This document shows, one piece after another, positions 38,247-47,678 of a DNA stretch of 64,000 bases (position 1 is its first letter; each line of letters starts with the position of its first letter). This stretch comes from Bulleidia extructa W1219. GTDB lineage: Bacteria; Bacillota_I; Bacilli_A; Erysipelotrichales; Erysipelotrichaceae. A program made the translations under genes and the position numbers. The notes beneath the pieces were generated by a model. That model was not told the origin of the DNA, made no database searches, and saw nothing but the letters and a program-made list of their open reading frames with translations. Location of the stretch: the NCBI RefSeq assembly GCF_000177375.1, contig NZ_ADFR01000007.1, positions 52,519-116,518 of the forward strand, written 5' to 3'.

Positions 38247-38839
38247 TTTTTAAATTGTTGTACCAAAAAGGAAATTGTAACACTGGTCAAAAGAGAGGCT
38301 AATATCGTTCCTAAGCCGATACGACCCCCTAGCCCCCAGCCAATTAAAAATAAAAGAAAATCCATCATCGTTCGAATAAGCTTATACGGTTTTTTAAAGC
38401 GAACGGACAAAGCAGTCGCAATTGAATCATATGGATTCATTCCGTTTTCTTCAAGGATAAGTAAACTGGCTGATAAAGCAATGAAAAAGATAGCGAATAG
38501 AACAAAGATAATTTGACTAAAAAAATGATTTGGATTTTCAAACACATTCATCCATGGTTGGATCCAATCAATAACCGGTCCAACCAAGATTGAAAATAAA
38601 ATAGAGGATAGACCTAAGTATTTTCTGGCAAACAAATAAGCTATCGCAATAAATAAACAGCTATATAAAATAGAAGCCCAGCCAACTGTAATCCCTAAAC
38701 TATGATGTAAGCCATCCTCAAAAACAGTGATACAGTCGCTTCCTATTCCCGCTTTTAGATAAAGATTAATACTGAGACCACAAAAAACAGCCGCTAAAAA
38801 AGTGATGATGAATGTATTAATTTTTCTTTTTATGTTCAT
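38240..38839 (-). CDS. YczE/YitT-type integral membrane protein
   Basis: This 199-residue protein has five to six hydrophobic segments and the family block NLYLKAGIGSDCITVFEDGL and EENGMNPYDSIATALS. Relatives in Bacillus have been tied to export-related or unknown roles; function unknown here. The last codons (KA and the TAA) are read from the tip of the adjacent IS relic, so the native C terminus was probably altered by the insertion. Confidence 0.75.
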   Translation of the reverse strand: MNIKRKINTFIITFLAAVFCGLSINLYLKAGIGSDCITVFEDGLHHSLGITVGWASILYSCLFIAIAYLFARKYLGLSSILFSILVGPVIDWIQPWMNVFENPNHFFSQIIFVLFAIFFIALSASLLILEENGMNPYDSIATALSVRFKKPYKLIRTMMDFLLFLIGWGLGGRIGLGTILASLLTSVTISFLVQQFKKA

Positions 38840-38972
38840 TTTAGTTCCTACTCATGTACCGAATTATTTTCAAATTAGATCAAAGAAAATTTATTCCTAC
38901 AAGATTTTACCATATTATTGCAAAAGAAAGAAAGGATATTAACATCATTGTAAGCTCCAATGGCAATTTTTC

Positions 38973-39000
38973 TTGCTTTTTTATCTCATTATAGTAAAAT
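38973..39000 (+). promoter_or_regulatory. promoter of tRNA-Ser
   Basis: TTGCTT (38973-38978), 16 bases, TAAAAT (38995-39000), ending 11 bases before the mature tRNA 5' end. Confidence 0.6.
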
Positions 39001-39011
39001 AAAAAGGCACT

Positions 39012-39099
39012 GCAGGAATACCCAAGTGGTTGAAGGGGCAGGCTTGGAAAGCTTGTAGATCGGTAACACGGTGCCAGGGTTCAAATCCCTGTTCCTGCG
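39012..39099 (+). tRNA. tRNA-Ser (anticodon GGA)
   Basis: An 88-nt class II tRNA. The acceptor stem GCAGGAA pairs with TTCCTGC, and the anticodon loop TTGGAAA holds GGA (reads UCC/UCU). A long variable arm (TGTAGATCGGTAACACGGT) and the T-arm GTTCAAAT follow. The 3' CCA is not encoded, so it is added by the CCA enzyme. Confidence 0.96.
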
Positions 39100-39114
39100 C
39101 TTTAACATTTCTTG

Positions 39115-39145
39115 AAAGTCCTTATTTTAAGGACTTTTTATTTTT
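39115..39145 (+). terminator. tRNA-Ser terminator
   Basis: Stem AAAGTCCTTA/TAAGGACTTT (39115-39124, 39128-39137) with a T-rich tail. Confidence 0.88.
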
Positions 39146-39161
39146 ATATTTATGTGGAAAT

Positions 39162-39198
39162 AAAAAAGCCTGTTGATACGATATCATTCAACAAGCCT
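39162..39198 (-). terminator. terminator of the pfkA-pyk unit
   Basis: On the minus strand GCTTGTTGA pairs with TCAACAGGC (39196-39188 with 39176-39168), followed by six T. Confidence 0.82.
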
Positions 39199-39212
39199 AA
39201 AATTTTCTCTTT

Positions 39213-40646
39213 CTATTTCACTGTAATAATTTTCATCATATTGGCAGAACCCTCACCAGTAGGATAACCAGCCGAAATAATAATTTGTTGACCAGGTTTC
39301 ACACCAAATTTCTTTGCGAAATCAGAAGCTAATTCATCATCATTCGTCAATTGATTTTGCACTTTGGATAAAATAGGCATGACACCCCAATAAGCCAACA
39401 GTCTACGCTGAACATCTTCCTTAAATGTAACTGCAAGAACAGGAACAGCCGGACGGAACTTAGAAATACGACGAGCTGTTGTACCACCTTGTGTAAAAAC
39501 AACAATAGCCGCAATATTATCCAAAGTTAATGTTGCATCAGAAATAGCAATTGAAACAGCATCCTGAACTGTTTTTTGCGAGGAATTTTTCAACCATTCC
39601 AAACGATGTGCATAATTAATAACCAATTCTGCCTCTTCTGCAATTTCCGACATCGTTGCGCAAGCCTCAACCGGATAAGAACCTGCTGCCGATTCAGCCG
39701 ACAACATAACACCATCAGAACCGTCTAAGACCGCATTACATACGTCTGAAGCCTCTGCTCGAGTACAGCGAGGATTCGCCGTCATAGAATCCAGCATATG
39801 AGTGGCCGTGATGGCAGGCTTACCAATGACATTTGCTCTTTTGATAATATGTTTTTGATAGATAGGAACTAATTTCGTAGGAATTTCAACACCCAAATCA
39901 CCACGTGCTACCATGACACCATCAGCTACTTCTAAAATCGAATCAATATTGTCATATCCCTCTTGGTTTTCAATTTTAGCAATGATATTGATGTTTGGTT
40001 TTCCTTCTTCCACTAAAATAGAGCGAATGGCTTGAACATCTTCCTTACGACGAACAAAAGAAGCAAAAATAAAGTCAACATCCATCCGGCATCCAAAACG
40101 CAAGTCGGCTTCGTCTTTTTCAGAAATGAATGGCATAGATAACTTAACACCAGGTACATTACAACCCTTATGAGAACTAATTGGACCCGCCACTTCAATA
40201 CGAGCCTTTATTTCTGAACCATTATTATCCAAAACACTTAAACGCATCTTACCATCATTAATTAAAATGATATTACCTTCTTTTAAATCTTCAAATAATT
40301 CAGGAACTTGAACATGAAAACGATCATGACTTCCTAACATTGGTTCCTTCACCAAAGTAACGATTTCACCAATTTCGTACTGTTCCACATCATTTGCGAA
40401 ATCACCTAAACGAATTTCTGGTCCTTTCGTATCTAAAGCAACAGCTAATATAATTCCCGTTTCCTTGGAAACACGACGAACCGATTCCATACGAGCTTTA
40501 TGCTCTTCATATGTTCCATGAGAGAAATTCATACGGGCAATATTCATGCCGGCAAAAGCCAATTCCTTTAATTTTTCTTCCGATTCTGATGATGGACCAA
40601 TGGTGCAAATCACCTTAGTCTTCTTAAATAAATGCTTGTTTTCCAT
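39213..40646 (-). CDS. pyk: pyruvate kinase
   Basis: The last ATP-forming step of glycolysis. The 477-residue protein has the ATP/PEP site (MARGDLGVEIPTKLVP, TATHMLDSM), the start block TKVICTIGPSSES, and a regulatory C-terminal domain. There is no extra PEP-utiliser domain at the C terminus as in some Bacillota. AAGGAGGACAGT precedes the ATG. It is ten bases after pfkA and ends in a terminator. The pfkA-pyk pair is the common Gram-positive arrangement. Confidence 0.97.
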   Translation of the reverse strand: MENKHLFKKTKVICTIGPSSESEEKLKELAFAGMNIARMNFSHGTYEEHKARMESVRRVSKETGIILAVALDTKGPEIRLGDFANDVEQYEIGEIVTLVKEPMLGSHDRFHVQVPELFEDLKEGNIILINDGKMRLSVLDNNGSEIKARIEVAGPISSHKGCNVPGVKLSMPFISEKDEADLRFGCRMDVDFIFASFVRRKEDVQAIRSILVEEGKPNINIIAKIENQEGYDNIDSILEVADGVMVARGDLGVEIPTKLVPIYQKHIIKRANVIGKPAITATHMLDSMTANPRCTRAEASDVCNAVLDGSDGVMLSAESAAGSYPVEACATMSEIAEEAELVINYAHRLEWLKNSSQKTVQDAVSIAISDATLTLDNIAAIVVFTQGGTTARRISKFRPAVPVLAVTFKEDVQRRLLAYWGVMPILSKVQNQLTNDDELASDFAKKFGVKPGQQIIISAGYPTGEGSANMMKIITVK

Positions 40647-40656
40647 ACTGTCCTCC

Positions 40657-41619
40657 TTATACTAAACGATCAAACAAACGATATAATGCCTTACGACTTT
40701 TACGGGGTAATTCCAACGCTTCTTCAATAGGAAGTGATGTAATCTCATTGTTAATAATACCAACGCAATGACCACCGATGCCCTGCATTAACAAGTCCAC
40801 CGCTTTTTCCCCCATCCGTGATGCCAGCATACGATCCGTTGGTGTTGGTGATCCACCCCTTTGTATATGCCCTAAAACAGTTGCTCGACCTGAAAAGTTT
40901 GTATGTAACGTTACTTTCTTGGCTAAAGCATCTACATCTGTTAATTTTTCAGATAAAATGACAATCGCATGATTTTTATGAACGGCTGAACCTAAATATC
41001 GCAACCGTTCTAGAATTTCCGTTTCATCAAACCCCGTTTCCGGACTAATCACGATTTCTGCTCCACAAGCAATAGCGGTATATAACGCTAAATCACCACA
41101 ATGGTTTCCCATGACCTCTACCAAAGAACAACGATGATGTGAGGAAGAAGTATCCCTCAATTTATCGACATTTTCAACACATGTCTGTAAAGCTGTATCA
41201 AAACCAATTGTGAAATCCGTACCCGAAATATCGTTATCAATGGTTCCTGGTAACCCAATACAATGGATTCCCTTTTTCGTCAAAGCCAGTGCTCCTCGAT
41301 ACGAACCATCGCCGCCAACCACCACCAAGGCATCAATTCCTTGTTTCCTAAGGTTGATAACACACCTATCTTGAATTTCTTCATCCTTGAATTCAGGCAA
41401 ACGAGCTGAACCTAAAGTAGTTCCCCCACGGTTTAAGATTTCCGAAACATCTGTTCTTTCCAACGGGCGAAATTGTTCGTTTAATAAACCGTAATATCCA
41501 TTCTGTACGCCTATCACTTCTACCCCTTTATTCAAAGCTAAACGAGTGACAGCCCGAATGGCAGCGTTCATTCCCGGTGCATCACCACCGGAAGTTAAAA
41601 CACCAATCTTTCTGATCAT
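40657..41619 (-). CDS. pfkA: ATP-dependent 6-phosphofructokinase
   Basis: Phosphorylates fructose-6-phosphate in the committing step of glycolysis. At 320 residues, it shows LTSGGDAPGMNAAIRA, GGDGSYRGA, PGTIDNDISGTD (catalytic aspartate) and HIQRGGSPTPTDR. AGGGGGATAAAT precedes the ATG. The 36 bases between dnaI and this gene contain TGCTAGAAT, an extended -10 candidate, so it may have its own promoter as well as read-through from the polA cluster. Confidence 0.97.
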   Translation of the reverse strand: MIRKIGVLTSGGDAPGMNAAIRAVTRLALNKGVEVIGVQNGYYGLLNEQFRPLERTDVSEILNRGGTTLGSARLPEFKDEEIQDRCVINLRKQGIDALVVVGGDGSYRGALALTKKGIHCIGLPGTIDNDISGTDFTIGFDTALQTCVENVDKLRDTSSSHHRCSLVEVMGNHCGDLALYTAIACGAEIVISPETGFDETEILERLRYLGSAVHKNHAIVILSEKLTDVDALAKKVTLHTNFSGRATVLGHIQRGGSPTPTDRMLASRMGEKAVDLLMQGIGGHCVGIINNEITSLPIEEALELPRKSRKALYRLFDRLV

Positions 41620-41655
41620 ATTTATCCCCCTAAAACTATACTATTCTAGCACATT

Positions 41656-42561
41656 TTAGTCCTTTAAGCGTCTATCCTTTCCTGATAAAACGATAGATTT
41701 CGCTAAGGATTGAATTCTTTCAACAATTCGTGCCCCGGCGATTTTGTCTTCCATCCCTGACGTTTGCGAATATTTTTTTTCTAAATCTTTAAAATCTAAA
41801 TTAGAAGTAAACCAAGTACATAAATGATGATCATAGCGATACATCAATATTGGCAATAAAATTGTATCTCGAGTCCAAGCATTGACCACTTCAGCTCCGA
41901 TATCATCTAAAACCAAGAAATCTGCCTTTTTCACACGATTTAAAAATTGATTATATTCCCCATCACCCATCATTGACATCATTTTTTGAACAAAGCTGGG
42001 CATATGAACAAAACTCACATATTCTTTTTTCCAAGCATGTGAATTGCAAGCACAAGCAGCCAAATACGTTTTACCGGAACCTAAACTGCCTTCAATAAAT
42101 AAGCCTTGATTTTCATACGAAGCATTCATTGCTCGACTAACTACTTGTAAATAAGCCTTAGTTTCCTTTTCCATATCAATCGATTGAAAAGAAGCCTTTT
42201 CAAATTGCAAAGCCAACTCACTATATGTATAATAGGCCAAATGGAAACGTTCTTCCCTTTCTTTTCTTTGATAACGGCAAGCTTCTAAAACAGTCTCAAA
42301 ATGACCTTCCAATTGAATTCCTTCATAAAAACCACATTTCTTTTGCCCACAAAATTTCAAATCGGAGCAATGAAGACAAGGTTCATAATGTTTTCTCCAT
42401 CTCGCTAAACGAAAAGGATATTGATCAATACACGATAAAGAAATTTGTTTAGATTGAAGATACCGGATTAAAACTGGATCCTTTTTTAAAGAATCCGCCA
42501 ATTTTTTAGCTTGTTCTTGGTAGTTTTTATTCTTTTCTGATGACCAAAGATCCTGATTCAT
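41656..42561 (-). CDS. dnaI: primosomal protein DnaI (helicase loader ATPase)
   Basis: DnaI loads the replicative helicase at oriC and restart sites. The 301-residue protein has an N-terminal zinc-binding cysteine cluster (CLHCSDLKFCGQKKC) and a C-terminal AAA+ domain with Walker A GSLGSGKTY, Walker B FLVLDDIGAE and sensor TSNLD. It follows dnaB with a one-base overlap. The order coaE-dnaB-dnaI matches other Bacillota. Confidence 0.92.
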   Translation of the reverse strand: MNQDLWSSEKNKNYQEQAKKLADSLKKDPVLIRYLQSKQISLSCIDQYPFRLARWRKHYEPCLHCSDLKFCGQKKCGFYEGIQLEGHFETVLEACRYQRKEREERFHLAYYTYSELALQFEKASFQSIDMEKETKAYLQVVSRAMNASYENQGLFIEGSLGSGKTYLAACACNSHAWKKEYVSFVHMPSFVQKMMSMMGDGEYNQFLNRVKKADFLVLDDIGAEVVNAWTRDTILLPILMYRYDHHLCTWFTSNLDFKDLEKKYSQTSGMEDKIAGARIVERIQSLAKSIVLSGKDRRLKD

Positions 42562-43691
42562 TAAAACTTACCCCTCTCCAACTGTTTCTTTAAAGTTTCC
42601 ACATCAAAGGTGATATCCTCTTCCTCTTTTGAATGATTTAAATGCTTGGCTTCAAGAACCACTTTCCCTTTTCTTCTTAAAGTAGGAGTTTCCTTTGGCT
42701 GATTCAAATAAGCTAGTACATCTTCTCTTTTATCTAAATGACGATTCATAACCGAAGAGCCAACCTTTAATAAATATTTCAAATTCAAATCTTGAATTTG
42801 GCCAATCACCCATTCAATGATAGTGTTCATCACTTCATTAGACGTCTTCATCTCTTTCACAAATTGAACCAAAGTATCCTTTTCAATTGAAGTCGGTTGC
42901 CGTCTTTGAAGAGAACGATAAAAAATTATTGGTGCTGCTTCATAAGGATTTTCATATACCTTTTTTGGTGCCTCTAAAAGGCTGGCTGAATAATATAATT
43001 GTGCTATGATCTTATCCTCATCATTATGGCGATGAGTTGCTTGATTCACCAATTTATCCAGTTCTTTATAGTTAAATTGAAAACTACTTTGCAGAATAGA
43101 TAAAGCTTCCAAGATTCTTTTCGTTCGCCATTGAACCGGGAAAATCAATGGCTTCACCCGGTTCATAAATAATTCCAAATTAGCTGGAATCAATTTCTTC
43201 TCCAGTTTAGGTTCCCCATCTTTTTCCAAATGAAAACGATGTGATGCCACACGTGTTACTTCCTGATACCCATTCAAAGAAACATCCTGATAAGGCAAAC
43301 TGACCATTAACTCTTGGTATTTTTCTTCTGATAATACCCACTTTAATTCATCCATAAATACTTTTTCTTTTAAAAAGGCTGTTGGATAGTAAGGCTTATT
43401 TAAAGCAAATAAATACGAACCATCTTCCGATTCATAAACACGAATCAACGCATATTGTTCCAACTTAGCAAAAGTCTTATCCAATCCATACACATCCACT
43501 TTTGAAAAAGTCATTAAAAAGCCAAACGAAAATAATGGTTTATTCAATTGATTTAGTGCATAGAGAGTTTCATAAAGGGATAAGGCACTTTCTAATAAAG
43601 GACCATAGAGAAAACGCAAAGAAAAATCATCCGCAGCACTTTTCTCGAAATCAACCTTAATCTTAAAGTTTTGTTGAGCGTGAATTTCCAT
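42561..43691 (-). CDS. dnaB: replication initiation and membrane attachment protein DnaB (helicase co-loader)
   Basis: This is the Gram-positive DnaB co-loader (not the DnaB helicase), acting with DnaD and DnaI. The 376-residue protein has an N-terminal winged-helix region and C-terminal DDBH2-type helical segments (about residues 200-320; FPVQWRTKRILEALSILQ, SNEVMNTIIEWVIGQI). Assignment rests on size and position between coaE and dnaI plus these segments. It overlaps the end of coaE by 29 bases. Confidence 0.85.
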   Translation of the reverse strand: MEIHAQQNFKIKVDFEKSAADDFSLRFLYGPLLESALSLYETLYALNQLNKPLFSFGFLMTFSKVDVYGLDKTFAKLEQYALIRVYESEDGSYLFALNKPYYPTAFLKEKVFMDELKWVLSEEKYQELMVSLPYQDVSLNGYQEVTRVASHRFHLEKDGEPKLEKKLIPANLELFMNRVKPLIFPVQWRTKRILEALSILQSSFQFNYKELDKLVNQATHRHNDEDKIIAQLYYSASLLEAPKKVYENPYEAAPIIFYRSLQRRQPTSIEKDTLVQFVKEMKTSNEVMNTIIEWVIGQIQDLNLKYLLKVGSSVMNRHLDKREDVLAYLNQPKETPTLRRKGKVVLEAKHLNHSKEEEDITFDVETLKKQLERGKF

Positions 43692-44280
43692 GTTTTCCCT
43701 TTCTAAGATCTCTTAAGGTCCGATTGACCTGATCAATTAATTCTTCTTTACTGCCATTATTTTGAATCCAAATGGTTGTTTCATCATTAGGTAGAGATTG
43801 TTTCTGTAGCAAATAACGTTTTTCAGACTCCTCTTTTGAATAATGGCGATGATGTAATAGACGTTTAATCACTTCTTCTTTCGAGGCGTCTACAATCATG
43901 ACATAATCAAAGAGATCTTGCCATCCCACTTGATACAAAAGTGGTATCTCTGCAAACACAAACTCTTTTTTCTTCTGCCCATCCAAGAAATGAAACAGAC
44001 CTTCTTTCACAAAAGGATGAATCAGATTTTCCACTTCTTTTTTTAAAGAAAGATTCACAAAAATTTTCTGGGCTACCTTTTGTTTATCTATCTGTTTGAA
44101 ATCGTCCAGCACGCTTTCTCCCAATATTTTCAATAAATCTTCATACACTTTGCTTTTAGGAAGATAGGCTAAATGAGCGTATTGATCCGCATTAAAAACC
44201 GGAAACCCCTTCAATTTCAATATTTTGGCGACACTGCTTTTCCCGGCCGCGATTGTACCTGTTATTCCTATTTTTTTCAT
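43663..44280 (-). CDS. coaE: dephospho-CoA kinase
   Basis: Final step of coenzyme A synthesis. The protein of about 205 residues has P-loop GITGTIAAGKSSVAKIL, the acceptor-binding FNADQYAHLAY, and the lid block ASKEEVIKRLLHHRHYSKEE. The ATG at 44280 overlaps the mutM stop (ATGA), so translation is coupled; no separate ribosome site is seen. An upstream in-frame start would lie inside mutM and was rejected. Confidence 0.93.
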   Translation of the reverse strand: MKKIGITGTIAAGKSSVAKILKLKGFPVFNADQYAHLAYLPKSKVYEDLLKILGESVLDDFKQIDKQKVAQKIFVNLSLKKEVENLIHPFVKEGLFHFLDGQKKKEFVFAEIPLLYQVGWQDLFDYVMIVDASKEEVIKRLLHHRHYSKEESEKRYLLQKQSLPNDETTIWIQNNGSKEELIDQVNRTLRDLRKGKHGNSRSTKL

Positions 44281-45083
44281 GACTTTTGACAATGAGGGCA
44301 ATAATAACTTGAGCGCCCCGCTACTCGTACCATTTTAATTTCTCTTTGGCACTTTGGACATATTTTTTGCAGGTGAACCATGCACTTTGTTTGAAAACGA
44401 CCCGCCACTCCTAACGAAGAGGTATAAGATCGAATGGTAGTTCCTCCTAATTCAATAGAGTTCGCTAAAATTTCTTGCACTGCTTCTACTAAAGCCTCAC
44501 ATTTCTTTTTTGATAAACGACGGGCACTCATTTTTGGTCTTATTCCAATCTTGGCTAAAATTTCATCGGCATAGATATTTCCAATTCCTGCCACAAAACT
44601 TTGATCTAAAAGAACTGATTTCAATGGAGCCTTTTTCCTTTTCAAGAAAGCATAAACATATTCTGAATCAAATATCGGATCAAAAGGTTCCGGTCCTAAT
44701 CCATGAAAATTTTTCAAATCCAATTCCTTTGGCAAGACTTCCATTCTACCAAATTTTCGAGTATCCATATATCGCAATTCCATACCGTTATCCAAATCAA
44801 AGACCACATGAATATGACGGTTCAAAGGTTCTCTTGGATCTTGAATATAAAACTTCCCTTCCATGCGTAAATGAACTACTAGCGTATTTCGATCCAGTTG
44901 AAACAACAAATACTTTCCTCTTCTGGAAAAATAACGAAACCGTTGACCGCTTAAACAATCCGTAAATCGTTTCGGATCCCCTACGATCTTATCGTAATAA
45001 ACACGGACAGACCGAATTTGACACTGGGAAATTTGTTGTTCAAGAGTACGAACCACCGTTTCTACTTCTGGCAATTCCGGCAT
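44277..45083 (-). CDS. mutM: formamidopyrimidine-DNA glycosylase
   Basis: Removes 8-oxoguanine and formamidopyrimidines from DNA. It starts MPELPEVETVVRTL; the proline exposed by methionine removal is the catalytic nucleophile, followed by the key glutamate. The zinc finger near the C terminus is CPKCQ...YYCPHC. It also shows VAGIGNIYADEIL (helix-two-turn-helix). The second of two adjacent ATGs, overlapping the polA stop (TGATG), is taken as the start. 268 residues, normal. Confidence 0.95.
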   Translation of the reverse strand: MPELPEVETVVRTLEQQISQCQIRSVRVYYDKIVGDPKRFTDCLSGQRFRYFSRRGKYLLFQLDRNTLVVHLRMEGKFYIQDPREPLNRHIHVVFDLDNGMELRYMDTRKFGRMEVLPKELDLKNFHGLGPEPFDPIFDSEYVYAFLKRKKAPLKSVLLDQSFVAGIGNIYADEILAKIGIRPKMSARRLSKKKCEALVEAVQEILANSIELGGTTIRSYTSSLGVAGRFQTKCMVHLQKICPKCQREIKMVRVAGRSSYYCPHCQKS

Positions 45084-47671
45084 CATTTCGCCTCATACCA
45101 AGTTTGGCCAATAGAAATTTCTGAAGTCAATGGTACATCTAAGCTCATTGCTGTTTCCATTCCTTTTTGAATGATTGTTTTCATTATTTCCACTTCTTCT
45201 AATGGTACATTGAAAATTAGTTCATCATGTACCTGTAAAATCATCTTGGCCTTCAAATGATTTTCATCTATCATTTCGCGTACTTGAATCATGGCCAATT
45301 TAATCAAATCGGCAGCGGTTCCTTGAATTGGTGCATTCATTGCTGCCCTTTCTCCGAAAGCCTGAATCTGTTTATTTTTATCATGAATTTCAGGAATTTC
45401 CCTTCGCCGATGACAAAGGGTTTCCACATAACCATTTTCCTTACAAAAATGAATAACCGATTCCATATACGTTTTAATTTCAGGATAAACACGATAATAC
45501 TTCTCAATAAAATCTCTTGCTTCAAAACGGCTAACTCCCAATTGAGATGCTAATCCAAAATCACTGATTCCATAAACAATACCAAAATTGACCGTTTTAG
45601 CTTGACGACGCTGAAGTGGTGTTACTTCTTCCAAAGAACAATCAAATAAGTCCATCGCCGTTTGGGAATGAATATCCATCTCATTTTGAAAAGCTTTGAT
45701 TAAATTAGGAACCTTTGCCATATGCGCTAAAATTCTCAATTCCACTTGATGATAATCTGAGGAAACAAGAACACAACCTTCTTCCGGCAAAAAAGCTTTG
45801 CGGATTTCCCGACCTTCTTCATCACGGACAGAAATATTTTGTAAATTTGGTTCTGAAGAAGATAAACGACCTGTTTGCGTAGCGGCTTGATTATACACGG
45901 TATGAATTTTTCCATCTGCTTGAATATATTTCTTTAACCCCTCCGCATACGTACTATATAATTTTGAATATTTTCGATACGCCAAAATATCATCAACAAC
46001 CGTATATAATCCTTGTATCTTTTCCAACTCTCCGGCTGCGGTAGACCGCTTTTTTCCTTTCAAAATTTGCAATTCATCATATAAAACAACTGCCAATTGT
46101 TTAGGAGAATTCAAATTGAATTCATGACCGACCACTTTATAAATAGCCTTTTCCAATTCTTGAATCTTCGCTAACGTACCTTCAGCAATATGATCCAAAA
46201 CCTTCTCTTCGCATCGAATTCCTTTTTGTTCCATATCCTTTAAAATGGTCACTAATGGCAACTCGACATCCCGATATAAAGATATCAGATTCATCTCTTT
46301 TAATTTCGGATAGTATTCTTGATCCACTTGAATTAAATTTCGAAGCACAGAGGCACAATAAGCCGCTTGGTTTTTTTCTATCAGTTCTTCTTTTTTATAA
46401 ACTTCTTCATAGCGAATTGTTTCTTGCCACTCACTTTTTTCTTTTAATTTCTTAAAGCTTGTAATCGTGGAATCCACTAAAGAAGTATAAATCATCACAT
46501 CATCACTAAAATTTAGATAAATTCCATTTTTTTCTAATAAATGAGCATTTCGTTTGATATCATAGGTTGTTCGCCGATAAGAAGTTTCATTCCAAGCTTG
46601 CGGATAGGAAGTGTCTTTTAAATAATCCTTCAAACTGATATAAAGACATTCTTGCTGATTCGCAAAAGCAAGTCCATAGACATTAGCCTCATTGAAAATA
46701 GCATGGTCTTCATCCACCATCATCCATAAGTCTTGTTGAAAAAAACCTAATGGTAATTGATGTACCACTTTCACTTTCATTTCCTTCCGTTCAACCACAT
46801 TTTCATGATCCATCAGAGTATGATATTGACGTACCAACTGACGCATTTCGAGTGTTTCTAAGAACTGTATTAACTTATCATAGGTTGGATGAAAGCCAAG
46901 TTGCGAAATGGTATAAGGTAGTGATACATCTGTTTTAATAGTGGCTAATTGTTTAGATAAAAGAGCGGAATCATGCCCCTCATTGACTTTTTTTTGCAAG
47001 GCACCCTTCAGTTCACCTTGATGAGCCAATACTTCTTCAACCGTTCCATATGTTTCCAACAGCTTCACAGCTGTTTTTTGGCCAATTCCTGGAATTCCTG
47101 GAATATTATCCGAACTGTCTCCCATCAAACCTTTTAAATCAATGATTTGAACCGGGGTTACTCCCATCGCTTCTTTCACAGAAGATGGTGTCATCTCTTC
47201 CATCTCCGTAATTCCTTTTTTCATCAACATGACAGTTGTTTTTTCATCCACTAATTGCAATAAATCCTTATCAGAAGATAAGATGACCGTTTTGAAACAA
47301 TCGTTTTGTTTCGCAGTAGAACCAACCAAATCATCAGCTTCGATGTTCTCCATTTCAACCCATTGAATTCCAAAGGCCTCTAAGTAATCACGCACCATTT
47401 GAAATTGAGGTACTAAATCTTCAGGAGCTTGTTTTCTGCCTCCTTTATATCCTTCATATAATTCATGTCGAAAAGTATGCTTACCGGCATCAAAAGCCAC
47501 TAAAACAGCCTCTGGGCGGATAATATCTATGGCTTTTTGTAACATGGTCGCAAACGCAAAAACCGCATTGGTCGGGATTCCTGAACTGGTCTTCATTGGT
47601 CGACCATATGCTGTTGCATAATAACCCCGAAACAACATAGAATTACCATCTACTAATAATAACGTTTTCAT
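45083..47671 (-). CDS. polA: DNA polymerase I
   Basis: The 862-residue protein has an N-terminal 5'-3' exonuclease (LLLVDGNSMLFRGYYA, LKGLMGDSSDNIPGIPGIG). The middle 3'-5' exonuclease domain appears to have lost its acidic residues, as in other Gram-positive PolA. The polymerase domain has SSDYHQVELRILAH (motif A), RRQAKTVNFGIVYG (motif B) and LQVHDELIFNVP (motif C). It is involved in Okazaki processing and repair. The ribosome site is weak (TAGGTG). It heads the polA-mutM-coaE-dnaB-dnaI cluster. Confidence 0.96.
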   Translation of the reverse strand: MKTLLLVDGNSMLFRGYYATAYGRPMKTSSGIPTNAVFAFATMLQKAIDIIRPEAVLVAFDAGKHTFRHELYEGYKGGRKQAPEDLVPQFQMVRDYLEAFGIQWVEMENIEADDLVGSTAKQNDCFKTVILSSDKDLLQLVDEKTTVMLMKKGITEMEEMTPSSVKEAMGVTPVQIIDLKGLMGDSSDNIPGIPGIGQKTAVKLLETYGTVEEVLAHQGELKGALQKKVNEGHDSALLSKQLATIKTDVSLPYTISQLGFHPTYDKLIQFLETLEMRQLVRQYHTLMDHENVVERKEMKVKVVHQLPLGFFQQDLWMMVDEDHAIFNEANVYGLAFANQQECLYISLKDYLKDTSYPQAWNETSYRRTTYDIKRNAHLLEKNGIYLNFSDDVMIYTSLVDSTITSFKKLKEKSEWQETIRYEEVYKKEELIEKNQAAYCASVLRNLIQVDQEYYPKLKEMNLISLYRDVELPLVTILKDMEQKGIRCEEKVLDHIAEGTLAKIQELEKAIYKVVGHEFNLNSPKQLAVVLYDELQILKGKKRSTAAGELEKIQGLYTVVDDILAYRKYSKLYSTYAEGLKKYIQADGKIHTVYNQAATQTGRLSSSEPNLQNISVRDEEGREIRKAFLPEEGCVLVSSDYHQVELRILAHMAKVPNLIKAFQNEMDIHSQTAMDLFDCSLEEVTPLQRRQAKTVNFGIVYGISDFGLASQLGVSRFEARDFIEKYYRVYPEIKTYMESVIHFCKENGYVETLCHRRREIPEIHDKNKQIQAFGERAAMNAPIQGTAADLIKLAMIQVREMIDENHLKAKMILQVHDELIFNVPLEEVEIMKTIIQKGMETAMSLDVPLTSEISIGQTWYEAK

Positions 47672-47678
47672 TCTACAC

